This document shows, piece by piece, positions 7,658 through 18,267 of a stretch of 35,033 nt of DNA. The DNA comes from an uncultured Bacilli bacterium (GTDB lineage Bacteria; Bacillota_I; Bacilli_A; RF39; UBA660), in NCBI GenBank assembly GCA_947624515.1, contig CANQKN010000006.1, forward strand, positions 1 to 35,033. Reading direction: 5' to 3'. The notes under the pieces are model-generated. The model was given only the letters and a program-made list of their open reading frames with translations. It was not told the DNA's origin and searched no databases. Each line of letters begins with the position of its first letter. The stretch's first letter is position 1. The position numbers and the translations under genes are program-made.

Positions 7658-9295
7658 ATGCGACGCAAGAAATTAAGAATCAACAATTATATGGAAGGTG
7701 CTTTTATTGCAACTCTAGGTATCGTTATTTCCAAAATTTTAGGAATGATTTATGTAATCCCTTTTTATTCTATTATTGGAGAGCAGGGGGGAGCATTATA
7801 TGGTTATGCTTATAATATCTATTCTATTTTTTTAGGAATTTCTTCTGCCGGAATTCCGTTAGCAATTAGTAAGATTGTAAGTGAATATAATACTTTAGAA
7901 TTGTATGAATCCAAAGAAAAGGTTTTTAAAATTGCTCGAATAGTATTAAGTACTTTAGGTATTATTTGTTTTCTTGTATTAGTGATTTTTGCTAGAAATA
8001 TTGCGACTATGATTATTGGTAATATTCAAGGTGGTAATTCGATTGAAGATATTGTTTATGTTATTCGCGTAATTGCTGTTAGTATTTTAGTTGTTCCTAT
8101 TTTAAGTGTTTATCGTGGATATTTACAGGGACATCGTTTTATGGAGCCTACTTCTGTTAGTCAAGTTTTGGAACAAATTATTCGTGTTACTATTATTATT
8201 GTTGGCAGTTTCTTAGCAATTAAAATTTTCCATTTAGAATTAAAACAAGCTGTTGGTATTGCGTTATTTGGTGCGACAGTTGGTGCAGTATTTTCTACTC
8301 TTTATTTAGTTAGGAAAGTTGCTAAAAATAAAGAAGTTTTAAAAAATCATCCTAAAGAAGCTGTTGTTAAAACAACTAAAGAAATTATTTGGCAAATTCT
8401 CATCTATGCTTTTCCTTTTATCTTTAGTGATGTTTGCAAATCACTATATAATTCTGTCGATACATTTTTTGTAGTTAAGACTTTAGTTAATGATTTAGGG
8501 TATCGTGTAACAGATGCTGAAGCTATCATGGGATTTATTTCTACATGGGGTAATAAATTAAATATGATCGTGATTGCGATTGGAACTGGATTTATGGCAA
8601 GTTTGATTCCTAACTTAACGATTAGTTTAGTCAAAAAAGATAAAAAAGATATTAATCATAAAATTAATAAAACTTTACAAATATTAGTTATGATTACTTT
8701 GCCAATGACAGTAGGATTAAGTTTTTTAGCAAAACCAGTTTGGAATATTTTCTATGGAGCAAGTTATTATGGACCTAGAGTATTTGCCTTTTCTATTTTT
8801 ACAGCTTTTGTAACAGTTTTATTAAGTACAGCAACTACTACTTTATTAACTTTAAAAGAATATAAAGTGTTATTTATTAATTTAATTTTAGGATTATTGA
8901 TCAATGCTATTTTTGATGTACCTCTTATGCGTTTATTAGCAGCAATTGGCTTACCTGGTTATTATGGTGCTACTTTATCTACCATTTTAGGAAATACTTT
9001 TTCTATATTAGCAACTTTCCTTTATTTAGGTAAAAAGTATGAAATTCATTTTAAAGAAACAATAAAAGTTATCTTAAAAGTAGTTTTATCTGTTATTTTA
9101 ATGTATTTTGGTTTAATGCTAGTAAAAGTTGTGATTCCATTCCCAACAAGTAGAATTTTCTCTTTTATTATTATTTGTATCTATGCTCTCATTGGTGCTG
9201 GCATTTACTATTTATGTTTAAAGCAATTTCATTTACTCGATACCGTATTAGAAAAGGATTTTTTGTTAAAAATAAAAAAGAAATTGAAGAGGTGA
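7658..9295 (+). CDS. MurJ/SpoVB-type polysaccharide/lipid II flippase family protein
   Basis: Multi-TM MOP-family protein; GAFIATLGIVISKILGMIYVIPFYSIIGEQGGALYGYAYNIYSIFLGISSAGIPLAISKIVSEY is typical. Confidence 0.85.
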   Translation: MRRKKLRINNYMEGAFIATLGIVISKILGMIYVIPFYSIIGEQGGALYGYAYNIYSIFLGISSAGIPLAISKIVSEYNTLELYESKEKVFKIARIVLSTLGIICFLVLVIFARNIATMIIGNIQGGNSIEDIVYVIRVIAVSILVVPILSVYRGYLQGHRFMEPTSVSQVLEQIIRVTIIIVGSFLAIKIFHLELKQAVGIALFGATVGAVFSTLYLVRKVAKNKEVLKNHPKEAVVKTTKEIIWQILIYAFPFIFSDVCKSLYNSVDTFFVVKTLVNDLGYRVTDAEAIMGFISTWGNKLNMIVIAIGTGFMASLIPNLTISLVKKDKKDINHKINKTLQILVMITLPMTVGLSFLAKPVWNIFYGASYYGPRVFAFSIFTAFVTVLLSTATTTLLTLKEYKVLFINLILGLLINAIFDVPLMRLLAAIGLPGYYGATLSTILGNTFSILATFLYLGKKYEIHFKETIKVILKVVLSVILMYFGLMLVKVVIPFPTSRIFSFIIICIYALIGAGIYYLCLKQFHLLDTVLEKDFLLKIKKKLKR

Positions 9296-9299
9296 CGCT

Positions 9300-10568
9300 A
9301 TGAAATTCGAAATATTAACAGAGGAACAATTTAATACTTTTGCAAAGAGCCATGAACAAGCTAGTTTTTTTCAAACAGCAGAGACTGCTAAATTAAGAAG
9401 TATTTATGGTAGTAAGATTCATTTTGTAGGAGTTACTAAAAATAAAAAAATTATTGCAGCTAGTATGTTAACAGAAACTACCACTTTTCGAGGAAAGAAA
9501 ACTTTTTATGCACCTCGGGGTTTCTTATTAGACTATCATAATTATGAAGTACTAGAGTTCTTTGTTACCAATTTAAAAGCTTATTTAAAGGATAAGAATC
9601 CCTTACAAATCAAAATTGATCCCAATGTTATTTATCGTGTTCATGCCAATGATGGTAGTATTATAGAAGAAAATGGTTGTGATCATGAAACTCTTGAAAA
9701 TTTAAAAAAAGTAGGATTTTATCATTATGGATTTAATACGGATTTTATCTATACTCAATCTAGGTGGAATGTAAGATTAGAATTAGATAAAGATTATGAA
9801 AAATTAAAAAAAGGCTTTTCGAAAAGTACGAGGAAAAACATAGAATCTACTTATAAAAAAGGTGTTAGAGTCAGAAAAGGTACTTTTGAAGATTTAGAGT
9901 CTATGGAAGAAATTTTAATTAAGACTGCTGAAAGAAAGCATTTTGAAGCAAGAAGTCTAGAATACTATCAAAATATGTATCAGTGTCTAGGTAGTTTAAT
10001 GAATATTTATATTGCTTATTTGGATAGTGATATTTACTTAAACAGTACTATGGAATTATTAAAAGAAGAAAAACAGCATCATCAAGAAATTTTAGATAAA
10101 ATGGAAAAAGATATGGTAGGTAGTAAATTAATTCATCAAAAAGAAACTTCCGAACATCTTTTGGAAAAATTAGAACTAGAGGTGAAAGAGGCTAAACAAT
10201 TTCAGAAGGATTATCCACAAGGTAAAAATATCGGAGTTTTAATTTCTTTAGAATCTGGTTTAGAATATATTACATTATATAGTGGTATTTTAGTTGAGTA
10301 TAAAAAGTTTACTCCTAAGTATTTAATGTATGATGCACATATTCGTGATGCTTATGAGAAAAAAATAAAGTATGTTAATTTTTATGGAATATCTGGTATT
10401 TTTGATCCTAAAGATAAGGATTATGGAATGTTTGAATTTAAAAGAGGATTTGGTGGAAATGTAGTTGAATTAATTGGAGAATTTTCTTATCCACTTAGTC
10501 CGTACTATCATATTTATATCTTTTTAAGAAATATAAAAAGAAAAATATATAATTTAAGAAATAAGTAG
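9300..10568 (+). CDS. FemABX-family peptidoglycan aminoacyltransferase, paralog 1
   Basis: FYAPRGFLLDY, SKSTRKNIESTYKKGV, coiled-coil insertion, NFYGISGIFDPKD...GMFEFKRGFGGNVVELIGEFSYP typical of FemABX. Confidence 0.88.
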   Translation: MKFEILTEEQFNTFAKSHEQASFFQTAETAKLRSIYGSKIHFVGVTKNKKIIAASMLTETTTFRGKKTFYAPRGFLLDYHNYEVLEFFVTNLKAYLKDKNPLQIKIDPNVIYRVHANDGSIIEENGCDHETLENLKKVGFYHYGFNTDFIYTQSRWNVRLELDKDYEKLKKGFSKSTRKNIESTYKKGVRVRKGTFEDLESMEEILIKTAERKHFEARSLEYYQNMYQCLGSLMNIYIAYLDSDIYLNSTMELLKEEKQHHQEILDKMEKDMVGSKLIHQKETSEHLLEKLELEVKEAKQFQKDYPQGKNIGVLISLESGLEYITLYSGILVEYKKFTPKYLMYDAHIRDAYEKKIKYVNFYGISGIFDPKDKDYGMFEFKRGFGGNVVELIGEFSYPLSPYYHIYIFLRNIKRKIYNLRNK

Positions 10569-10576
10569 GTGATATC

Positions 10577-11818
10577 ATGGAGATTTTAGAAAATATTGAG
10601 GAAAAAGAATATACAGATTTTGTATCTCATCACTCTATGAGTCATTTTTTAAAATCATATGAATGGGGACAAGTTTCTAAATCTCGTGGCTTGATTCCAT
10701 ATTATGTAGGAATTAGGAAAAAACAAAAGTTAGTAGCCTGTGCTCTTTTACTAAAAAAAGAATTACCGTTTGGATACTCTTATTTTTATATTCCTAGAGG
10801 GTATACCATTGATTATACTAATTATTCTTTATTAAAAGAATTTACGGAAGCAATCAAAGAATTTACCAAAAAACAGAAATCGCTATTTTTTCGGATTGAT
10901 CCAGATATTTATTTGCATCATATTAATTCTGAAGCAGAGGTAATTGATGATCAAGATAATCATTATGAATTAGTAAAAGAACTTACTAATATTGGTTTTA
11001 AAAGAAGAAAACTAACTAAGTACTTTGAAACTATGCAACCACGGTTTACTTTTCGTGTTGATGTAACACCATCTATGGAAGAAATTAGAAAACGCTATAG
11101 TAAAAGTGTTATTCGTTGGATAAAATTAGCGGATAAGTACCAAGTAGAAGTTAATATTGGAAATCAGGAAGATGTGAAAGAATTCGTAAGACTCATGAAA
11201 TTAACAGAAAAAAGACAGAATTTTTTCTCTCATGAATATTCTTTCTATCAAGAATTTTATGATTTATTTCATGAGAAAGGGTATGTTGATTTACTTTATG
11301 CAACAGTAGATAATCAAAAAGTGTTAGAAGTAGTTAATCAAGAACTTATCAGTATTGAAGATGAAAAAGAAGAAAATAAAGAACGCTATCAAAAATTACT
11401 CATGATGAAAACTCATTTTGAGTCCTTAGATTCTTCTAAAAGACAAGTAGTAAGTGCTTACTTTAATGTAAATTATGGGAATAAAAGCTGGTATCTATAT
11501 GGTGCTAATGATATGGATTATAAACTTACTTATGCTAACTATAAATTATTTGATTTTCAAATAGAACATGCGCATCGTAAAAACAAGGAAATTTTTGATG
11601 AATTTGGTACAGTTGGAAATCCTCATACAACTAAAAGTATTGGTGGACTTCATGAATTTAAAAAGAAATTTGGAGGAGAATACACTGAATTTATTGGAGA
11701 ATTTGATTACATTACCAATTCTTTGATGTATTTTGTATTTATGAAATTGATACCACTTTATCGAAAACCATTAAAATGGCTTCGCCATATCAAAGTTCAT
11801 TTTCAGAAAGGAGCTTAG
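10577..11818 (+). CDS. FemABX-family peptidoglycan aminoacyltransferase, paralog 2
   Basis: SHFLKSYEWGQVSKSRGLIPYYVGI, FYIPRGYTIDYTNY, GGLHEFKKKFGGEYTEFIGEFDY. Confidence 0.86.
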   Translation: MEILENIEEKEYTDFVSHHSMSHFLKSYEWGQVSKSRGLIPYYVGIRKKQKLVACALLLKKELPFGYSYFYIPRGYTIDYTNYSLLKEFTEAIKEFTKKQKSLFFRIDPDIYLHHINSEAEVIDDQDNHYELVKELTNIGFKRRKLTKYFETMQPRFTFRVDVTPSMEEIRKRYSKSVIRWIKLADKYQVEVNIGNQEDVKEFVRLMKLTEKRQNFFSHEYSFYQEFYDLFHEKGYVDLLYATVDNQKVLEVVNQELISIEDEKEENKERYQKLLMMKTHFESLDSSKRQVVSAYFNVNYGNKSWYLYGANDMDYKLTYANYKLFDFQIEHAHRKNKEIFDEFGTVGNPHTTKSIGGLHEFKKKFGGEYTEFIGEFDYITNSLMYFVFMKLIPLYRKPLKWLRHIKVHFQKGA

Positions 11819-11819
11819 T

Positions 11820-13112
11820 ATGAAACTAGAAAAAATAACAGAATCTGAATTTTCTAATTTTGCTTACCAACATCCTCTTTTTAGTTTTCATCAAACGAAA
11901 GAATGGGGAGAATTAAAAAAACAGAATGGTTGGGAATATGAATTTGTTGGATATAAAGAGAAACAAAAGATAATTGCAGGAGCTATTCTTTTATCTAAGA
12001 AAACACCAATTGGGAAAAAAATTTTTTATTCACCTAGGGGTTTTTTATTGGATTATGAAAATCAAAAATTATTGGAAACATTCACACGGGAGATGAAAGA
12101 ATATATTAGAAAAGAAAATGGTTTCTTTATTAAAATTGATCCTTATCTAATTTATAAACAAAGAGATATGAATGGTGATATTGTAGAAGGAGGAATCGAT
12201 CACTCCCAAGTGGTTGAAAATTTAAAGAAATTAGGGTACAAGCATTATGGATTTAATCTTACTTTTGGAAGTGAACTTCAGCCTAGATGGATTTATGTTT
12301 TAGATTTAAAGGGAAAAGATGAAGATACTGTTTTTCAAAACTTTTCTAGTGATACTAAAAGATATATTCATCGTGCTATTAAAAATGGTTTAGAAATAGA
12401 GGAGGTAACTTTAGAAAATTTAAAAGATTTTACAGGTATTATGGAACATACTTCTAAAAGAAGAGGCTTTATTAATAGACCTTATTCGTATTATCAAAAT
12501 ATGTTAGAAATACTAGGTAAAAATGTTAAAATATTAAGTTGCTTTTTAGATACTAATCAAGCTTTAGAAAAAGTAAGAGAAGAGAAAAAGGTCTTGGTGC
12601 AGGAAGTGAATGATGCCAAAATTCATATGGAGGAATCTGGTAGTAAGAAAAGTAAAGATCATTTTAAAACAAAACAAACAGAATTAGAAAAACTAGAAAA
12701 AAAGGAACAAGAATTTTTAGAATTAAAAGAAAACCATGGTGATAAAATTATTATGGCAAGTTCGATGTTCTTATTATTTGGACATGAGGTTTTGTATTTA
12801 TATAGTGGATCTTATGAAGAATTTATGAAATATAATGCTCAATATTTGATTCAATGGGAAATCATACAATATGCCATCAAAAATGGTTATGATCGATATA
12901 ATTTTTATGGAATCGAGGGTAATTTTCAGAAAGAAAATAATGATACTTATGGAATTTATGAATTTAAAAAAGGTTTTGATGGTAATGTAGAAGAGTTTAT
13001 TGGGGAGTTTGACTTAGTAATTAGTAAATTCTATTATTATTTATATAAGCTTTTATTTAAAGTCTATCGTGGTATGAAACATTTATTATTTAAATTAAAA
13101 GGAGGAAAATAG
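11820..13112 (+). CDS. FemABX-family peptidoglycan aminoacyltransferase, paralog 3
   Basis: FHQTKEWGELKKQNGWEYEFVGY, FYSPRGFLLDYEN, GIYEFKKGFDGNVEEFIGEFD. Confidence 0.88.
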   Translation: MKLEKITESEFSNFAYQHPLFSFHQTKEWGELKKQNGWEYEFVGYKEKQKIIAGAILLSKKTPIGKKIFYSPRGFLLDYENQKLLETFTREMKEYIRKENGFFIKIDPYLIYKQRDMNGDIVEGGIDHSQVVENLKKLGYKHYGFNLTFGSELQPRWIYVLDLKGKDEDTVFQNFSSDTKRYIHRAIKNGLEIEEVTLENLKDFTGIMEHTSKRRGFINRPYSYYQNMLEILGKNVKILSCFLDTNQALEKVREEKKVLVQEVNDAKIHMEESGSKKSKDHFKTKQTELEKLEKKEQEFLELKENHGDKIIMASSMFLLFGHEVLYLYSGSYEEFMKYNAQYLIQWEIIQYAIKNGYDRYNFYGIEGNFQKENNDTYGIYEFKKGFDGNVEEFIGEFDLVISKFYYYLYKLLFKVYRGMKHLLFKLKGGK

Positions 13113-13113
13113 A

Positions 13114-14403
13114 ATGGAACTACAACAGTTAACAGAAGAAGAATTTAAAAAATTTGCCTATCATCATGAACAAGCTTCCTTTTTACAAACGATTGGTTGG
13201 GGAAAATTAAAGGAAGATAATGGTTGGAAATGTGAATTTGTTGGCTTAGAAAAAAATAAAAAAATCATTGCTGGTACGATGTTACTTTCTAAAATGACTC
13301 CTATTAAGAAAAAAATGTTTTATGCTCCTCATGGTTTTTTATTAGATTATACTAATTTTGAATTATTGGATGAATTTGTATCTCTTATGAAAGATTATGT
13401 AAAGAAAAATAATGGTATCTTCTTTAAGATTGATCCTTATGTTATGTTGGTAGAAAGAGATATTGATGGTAAAAAAGTAGAAAATGGTATTGACCATACT
13501 GAAGTTTATCAACATTTAAAAAAGTTAGGATTTGTGGAAATCAATGGTAAAGTAACAGAACAGACGCTACAAGGAAAATGGATCTATTGGATTGATATTA
13601 ATGGAAAATCCTTAGAAGAAATTATGACTCCTAAAATCCGTCAAGTGATGAAAAAGAATGAAAAAAATGGTGTTTATGTGCGTGAAGGAAGTTATGATGA
13701 ATTAGATAAATTTAAGAAGATTATGGATCATATTAGTAATCGTCGTGAATTCTTAAGTAGATCTTTAAAATATTATCAAGAAATGTATCAGGCTTTACAC
13801 AAAGAGGGAATTTGTAAATTGTATTTTGCTGAATTAAATTTAAAAGAACAGTTAGAGGCTTGTAAGAAAGAATGGGAAGAATTAAATACTGAATATCAAG
13901 CTAAAGAACAGGATTTTAAAGATGGCAAAATTACCGTTAATGAGAAAAAATTTAGAGTAAGACAGAATGAATTAAAAAACGCTATTACTCGTTTAGAAAA
14001 GAGTATTAGCGAATATGAGCCTCTTTATCAAGAACATGGCGATGTTTTAACTTTAGCTGGTATTATGTATATGATTCATGGTAATGAAGTATTATCATTT
14101 ATTGGTGGAGGCTATAGTGATTATTTAGAACTTCAACCTGCCTATTCTATTCACTATGAAATGATTAAATATGCAGTTGAAAATCATTATCGTTACTATA
14201 ATTTCTATGGAATATCAGGTAATTTAGTAGAAAGTGATCCCATGTATGGCGTATATCAGTTTAAACGTGGATTTGGTGGTCAGGTGGTAGAATTAATGGG
14301 AGAATTTGATTATCCAGTTAGTCCATTTTATTATCGAATTTATCGTATTAGTTATGATATTATTCATAAATTAAAAAAGATAAAAACGAAATTACATTTA
14401 TAA
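13114..14403 (+). CDS. FemABX-family peptidoglycan aminoacyltransferase, paralog 4
   Basis: FLQTIGWGKLKEDNGWKCEFVGL, FYAPHGFLLDYTN, GVYQFKRGFGGQVVELMGEFDYP. Confidence 0.88.
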   Translation: MELQQLTEEEFKKFAYHHEQASFLQTIGWGKLKEDNGWKCEFVGLEKNKKIIAGTMLLSKMTPIKKKMFYAPHGFLLDYTNFELLDEFVSLMKDYVKKNNGIFFKIDPYVMLVERDIDGKKVENGIDHTEVYQHLKKLGFVEINGKVTEQTLQGKWIYWIDINGKSLEEIMTPKIRQVMKKNEKNGVYVREGSYDELDKFKKIMDHISNRREFLSRSLKYYQEMYQALHKEGICKLYFAELNLKEQLEACKKEWEELNTEYQAKEQDFKDGKITVNEKKFRVRQNELKNAITRLEKSISEYEPLYQEHGDVLTLAGIMYMIHGNEVLSFIGGGYSDYLELQPAYSIHYEMIKYAVENHYRYYNFYGISGNLVESDPMYGVYQFKRGFGGQVVELMGEFDYPVSPFYYRIYRISYDIIHKLKKIKTKLHL

Positions 14404-14450
14404 AGTAGAATTATTTAAAAAAAGAAAAATCAAATAACGGTTTTTCTTTT

Positions 14451-14669
14451 TTACATCATATTATAAGTGTTTGGTTGATAATTAGAAGTATAGTTATCAT
14501 TATATGGATTAGAACTATTTTCGAGTTTTTCTACTTTTCTTTTTAAGCGGTTTACTTCTTTTTCGAGATTATATACTCGATTTTCCAAATTTCTAATATC
14601 TTGACTGTAATTATCATTTGGTATATTCATTCCATTTGGTAACATAAATGGTGGTATATTATTGTACAT
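14451..14669 (-). CDS. Small coiled-coil hypothetical protein (72 aa)
   Basis: Minus-strand ORF with heptad-like DIRNLENRVYNLEKEVNRLKRKVEKLE; AGGAGATG ribosome-binding site upstream. Confidence 0.65.
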   Translation of the reverse strand: MYNNIPPFMLPNGMNIPNDNYSQDIRNLENRVYNLEKEVNRLKRKVEKLENSSNPYNDNYTSNYQPNTYNMM

Positions 14670-14724
14670 AAGACATCTCCTTTATTTATTTTATTATATG
14701 TTATATAATAGTTTTGGTGATATT

Positions 14725-15366
14725 ATGCGACTTAGAAATGTCAAAAATAAGCAACAGATTATAGATTCTTCTTCTTATCTAATTTCTAATCCAGAAGATT
14801 TTTCTGGTAAATGGAAAGATGTATTTCAAAATTCTAATCCAATTCATATAGAAATTGGTACTGGAAAAGGTAAATTTATTATTGAAAAAGCTGTTCGATA
14901 TCCACATATTAATTTTATTGGAATTGAACGCTATGATAGTGTTATTGCCAGATGCTTACAAAAAATACCGGAAGGTTTATCTAATTTGAAAATGATTCGT
15001 ATGAATGCTTTAGAAATAGATCAAGTTTTTTGTCATGAAATTGATACTATTTATTTAAATTTTTCAGATCCATGGCCTAAAAAAAGATGGTACAAGAGAA
15101 GATTAACGAGTCCTGTTTTTCTAGAAAAATATGATTATCTGTTTCAAAATGAATGTAAAATTATTCAAAAAACGGATAATTCATCTTTATTTGAATATTC
15201 TATTTGTTCTCTTAGTCAATATGGTTACACTATCGAAGAAATCTCTTTTAATCTACATCATTCTGAAATTTTAGATAATATCACAACAGAATATGAGGAA
15301 AAATTTTCTAAGAAGGGAAATCCTATTTATTATTTAGTTGCAACTAAGAAAATTAAAATAAAGTAA
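14725..15366 (+). CDS. trmB: tRNA (guanine-N7-)-methyltransferase (start revised from ORF-track 14662)
   Basis: MRLRNVKNKQQIIDSS; EIGTGKGKFI, NFIGIERYDSV, LNFSDPWPKKRWYKRRLTSPVFLEKY motifs; GGTGAT ribosome-binding site before 14725. Confidence 0.92.
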   Translation: MRLRNVKNKQQIIDSSSYLISNPEDFSGKWKDVFQNSNPIHIEIGTGKGKFIIEKAVRYPHINFIGIERYDSVIARCLQKIPEGLSNLKMIRMNALEIDQVFCHEIDTIYLNFSDPWPKKRWYKRRLTSPVFLEKYDYLFQNECKIIQKTDNSSLFEYSICSLSQYGYTIEEISFNLHHSEILDNITTEYEEKFSKKGNPIYYLVATKKIKIK

Positions 15367-15421
15367 AAAATATTTTTCTTTCTTTAATTATTTGGTATAA
15401 TATTAATAGAGTAGGTGAAAT

Positions 15422-16084
15422 ATGAAGAAATTATTGCTTATAAGTTGTATGATTTTACTTTTAAGTGGGTGTTCTTTCGTATATGTTAATGAACAATCAA
15501 TAGATGAAATTGTGAATTCTATTTTAGTTGATAACCATTCAAATTTAAAATCTGCATCTTTTGATGGATATTCCTACTTTTTGCCACAAGGAGTAAATCT
15601 ACATACAAATGATTCTGGTAATTCTATTCTTTATTATAATCATCAAAAAATGTATTTATATGTGGATATTGTTTCTTACTATCATCATGTAGATAGCAAT
15701 TACCAAGAAAATTCAGATAGTTATTATTCACTAGCCATTAACAAAAATGGAAATAAAGGTTATATTGAAATTACACAGATTTCTGACCGTTATTTTGTAG
15801 AATTTATGTATCATTATAGCAAAATTGAAGCTTATGTTAACAAAACAGATCTTAATAAAACTATTACTGTTATGGCTTATATTTTAAATAGTATCCAGTT
15901 TCATGATTCTGTTTTAGAGTCTTTAATTGGTAATAATTTATTAAACTATTCTGAAGAACAATTTAATATTTTTAAACCCAATAGTGGTAATAGTGATTTC
16001 TTAGATTATATTGAACAGTATGATGATGGAAGAACTGGTAGTAAAAATGAAGATATTTTTGAATTAGAAGATAATTTAGAGTGA
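15422..16084 (+). CDS. Putative lipoprotein, unknown function
   Basis: N-terminal signal with lipobox MKKLLLISCMILLLSGCS. Confidence 0.7.
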   Translation: MKKLLLISCMILLLSGCSFVYVNEQSIDEIVNSILVDNHSNLKSASFDGYSYFLPQGVNLHTNDSGNSILYYNHQKMYLYVDIVSYYHHVDSNYQENSDSYYSLAINKNGNKGYIEITQISDRYFVEFMYHYSKIEAYVNKTDLNKTITVMAYILNSIQFHDSVLESLIGNNLLNYSEEQFNIFKPNSGNSDFLDYIEQYDDGRTGSKNEDIFELEDNLE

Positions 16085-16096
16085 GGAATGATATAT

Positions 16097-16945
16097 ATGA
16101 AACTATTAGATAAGCTAAAAAATACTTTTTTTGAAGAAGAATATGTTGAAGTAGATGAACCAGAAGTAAAACCTCAACCGGTTGCTAAAAAAGTAGAACC
16201 TAAAGAGACTAAAAAACCTCCTGTTGTGGAAGAAATAACAGAAACGAAAGAAGAATTACCTCCTGAACCTATTGAGAAAAAAGATAATAAAATTTCTTAC
16301 TTTGAAGAAGAAGATTTTATTGAAATGGATTTAAATCAAGAAACAAAAGAAGAACCAAAAAAGATATATGGGGAAAGTAAAGATTCACTATATCAATCTA
16401 TTAATTATAGTGATACAAATCATAAACCATATAGTAATCCTACTCGTGAAGGATTTAAGCCAACTCCTATTATTTCTCCTATTTATGGTATTTTAGATAA
16501 AAATTATAAGAAAGATGAAGTAATTGATAAAAAAGATAAAATGGCTACTCATAGTAGTTATGTATCCAAAAAAAATGCCGATTTAGATTCTATTCGTATG
16601 AAGGCTTTTGGTGGATTAGAACCATTAGAAGGAATCCATTCATCAACTGCTTCTTCTGAAGAGGATATAGCGGATGATAATGTACTTTATGACATGACAA
16701 ATGATAATTCTACTCCTGTTGTTGATAAGGTAACCATTGCAGATGCAGAAGAATACTTTGAAGATTTAGGATTAGAATATAATATTGATTATAAAGATAA
16801 TCGCTATGAAAAAGCTACTGGTAGAAGAACTAGTGTAGCACCATCTACTAATGATACTGATTCTAATGAAGAAACTGAAGAAGCTGATTTAAACAATAAT
16901 TTATTTGATATTATTGATTCTATGTATGAGGATGGTGAAGAGTAA
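16097..16945 (+). CDS. Hypothetical acidic, low-complexity protein (start may be 16088)
   Basis: Intact ORF MKLLDKLKNTFFEEEYVEVDEPEVKPQP...; overlaps the next start by 1 nt. Confidence 0.6.
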   Translation: MKLLDKLKNTFFEEEYVEVDEPEVKPQPVAKKVEPKETKKPPVVEEITETKEELPPEPIEKKDNKISYFEEEDFIEMDLNQETKEEPKKIYGESKDSLYQSINYSDTNHKPYSNPTREGFKPTPIISPIYGILDKNYKKDEVIDKKDKMATHSSYVSKKNADLDSIRMKAFGGLEPLEGIHSSTASSEEDIADDNVLYDMTNDNSTPVVDKVTIADAEEYFEDLGLEYNIDYKDNRYEKATGRRTSVAPSTNDTDSNEETEEADLNNNLFDIIDSMYEDGEE

Positions 16946-17238
16946 TGGAAGAAATATTACATTATTTTCCTATTATTTTATACTTATTAGGTACTTTTTT
17001 GTTAGTCATTATGATTATTTTAGGATTTAAATTAATTCGTATGATTGATAAAACGAATGCTATTTTAGATAATGCATATAATAAAATAGAAAGTTTAAAT
17101 GGAATATTTAAAGTTATTGATTCTTTTACAAATGTAATGTCTTCTATTAATGATCGTGTTATCCATAATATTACTAATATTATGAATAAATTTTTGAATA
17201 ATAAAAAAAGAAAGAAGGAAATTGAAGAAGATGAGTAA
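16945..17238 (+). CDS. DUF948/YtxG-like membrane protein
   Basis: N-terminal TM followed by amphipathic helix; lies directly upstream of a YtxH-like gene as in ytxGH operons. Confidence 0.55.
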   Translation: MEEILHYFPIILYLLGTFLLVIMIILGFKLIRMIDKTNAILDNAYNKIESLNGIFKVIDSFTNVMSSINDRVIHNITNIMNKFLNNKKRKKEIEEDE

Positions 17239-17668
17239 AAAAGAAGAAACTGTAAAAAACAAAAAGAAAGGAACTGCAGGTAAATTTATACTTGGAGCTT
17301 TAATTGGTGCTGGTTTAGGAGTATTATTTGCTCCAAAATCTGGTAATGAAACTAGAAAAGAATTGAAAAATAAATTCTCTAATTTATTGGATAAAGCAAA
17401 ATCTATTGATGTAGAAGAAGTTCGTAATCACATTTCCGATAAAGTAGAAGAGATTAAACAGGAATTAAGTGATTTAGATAAAGAAAAGGTATTAAAAATT
17501 GCGAAACAAAAAGGAAATGATATTAAGGATAAATGTGAAGATTTAGTAGAGTTTGCTAAGAAAAAGGGTACTCCTATCTTAGAAAATGCTGCTAATGAAG
17601 TAAGAGAAAAAGCTATTGAAGTGATTAAAGATATACTTAATCGCTTAGAAGAAACGGATAAAAAGTAG
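17231..17668 (+). CDS. YtxH domain-containing protein (start revised from 17222)
   Basis: GKFILGALIGAGLGVLFAPKSGNETRKELK is the YtxH signature. Confidence 0.88.
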   Translation: MSKKEETVKNKKKGTAGKFILGALIGAGLGVLFAPKSGNETRKELKNKFSNLLDKAKSIDVEEVRNHISDKVEEIKQELSDLDKEKVLKIAKQKGNDIKDKCEDLVEFAKKKGTPILENAANEVREKAIEVIKDILNRLEETDKK

Positions 17669-17669
17669 T

Positions 17670-17706
17670 ACTAAAAAACTAATTCATAAGTGAATTAGTT
17701 TTTTAG
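17670..17706. terminator. Bidirectional terminator
   Basis: AAAAAACTAATTCA-taag-TGAATTAGTTTTTT between convergent genes. Confidence 0.85.
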
Positions 17707-18245
17707 TTTTCTTTTAAAATTTCTAAAGTTTCGATTTTTTCTTCTTTAAAGAATTCTTCCTTCTTATAATGAAAAAGGATAGCTACTAAATTGGAAGGAA
17801 AACACTTTACTATGTTATTATACATAACGATATTATCATTATAATATTTTTTAGCAGCATTTAAATCATTATCAATTTCTATTAAATCTTCATTTATATT
17901 TTTTAAAGAACTATTTTGTGCTAATTTTTTATCAAGATCTAAAAGTGCATAATATTCTCTTAAAGCAATAGTAAGTTCTCTATTTAAATCAAAACGATTA
18001 AATTTTTGATTTTTTATTTTAATTAAATTATCTAGTAATTCTTCTTCTTTATATTTTTTGTTACTATCTTTAATAATCGTAATACACCTATCTAATAGAT
18101 TTAATTTTTTTTCAAATAAAATATCAATATTATTTAGTGCTTCACTTATTTTTATATGTAGTAATTGAAATTTATTATAATAATTTACTTCTAATATGAT
18201 AAATAACATTACTAAAGTAACTATACCCACTATTATATAATACAT
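17703..18245 (-). CDS. LemA-like membrane protein
   Basis: N-terminal TM then YYNKFQLLHIKISEALNNIDILFEKKLNLLDRCITIIKD, resembling a divergent LemA. Confidence 0.6.
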   Translation of the reverse strand: MYYIIVGIVTLVMLFIILEVNYYNKFQLLHIKISEALNNIDILFEKKLNLLDRCITIIKDSNKKYKEEELLDNLIKIKNQKFNRFDLNRELTIALREYYALLDLDKKLAQNSSLKNINEDLIEIDNDLNAAKKYYNDNIVMYNNIVKCFPSNLVAILFHYKKEEFFKEEKIETLEILKEN

Positions 18246-18267
18246 ATGATCACCTATCTTATCTACT

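Noticed and set aside
7784-7790. G6 run (caggggggagc) as a second phase-variation tract
   Set aside because: Lies in the coding GEQGGALYG motif of the flippase, shorter than the G8 run, with no sign of contingency.
8404-8634. Minus-strand 76-aa ORF
   Set aside because: Antisense shadow inside the flippase gene.
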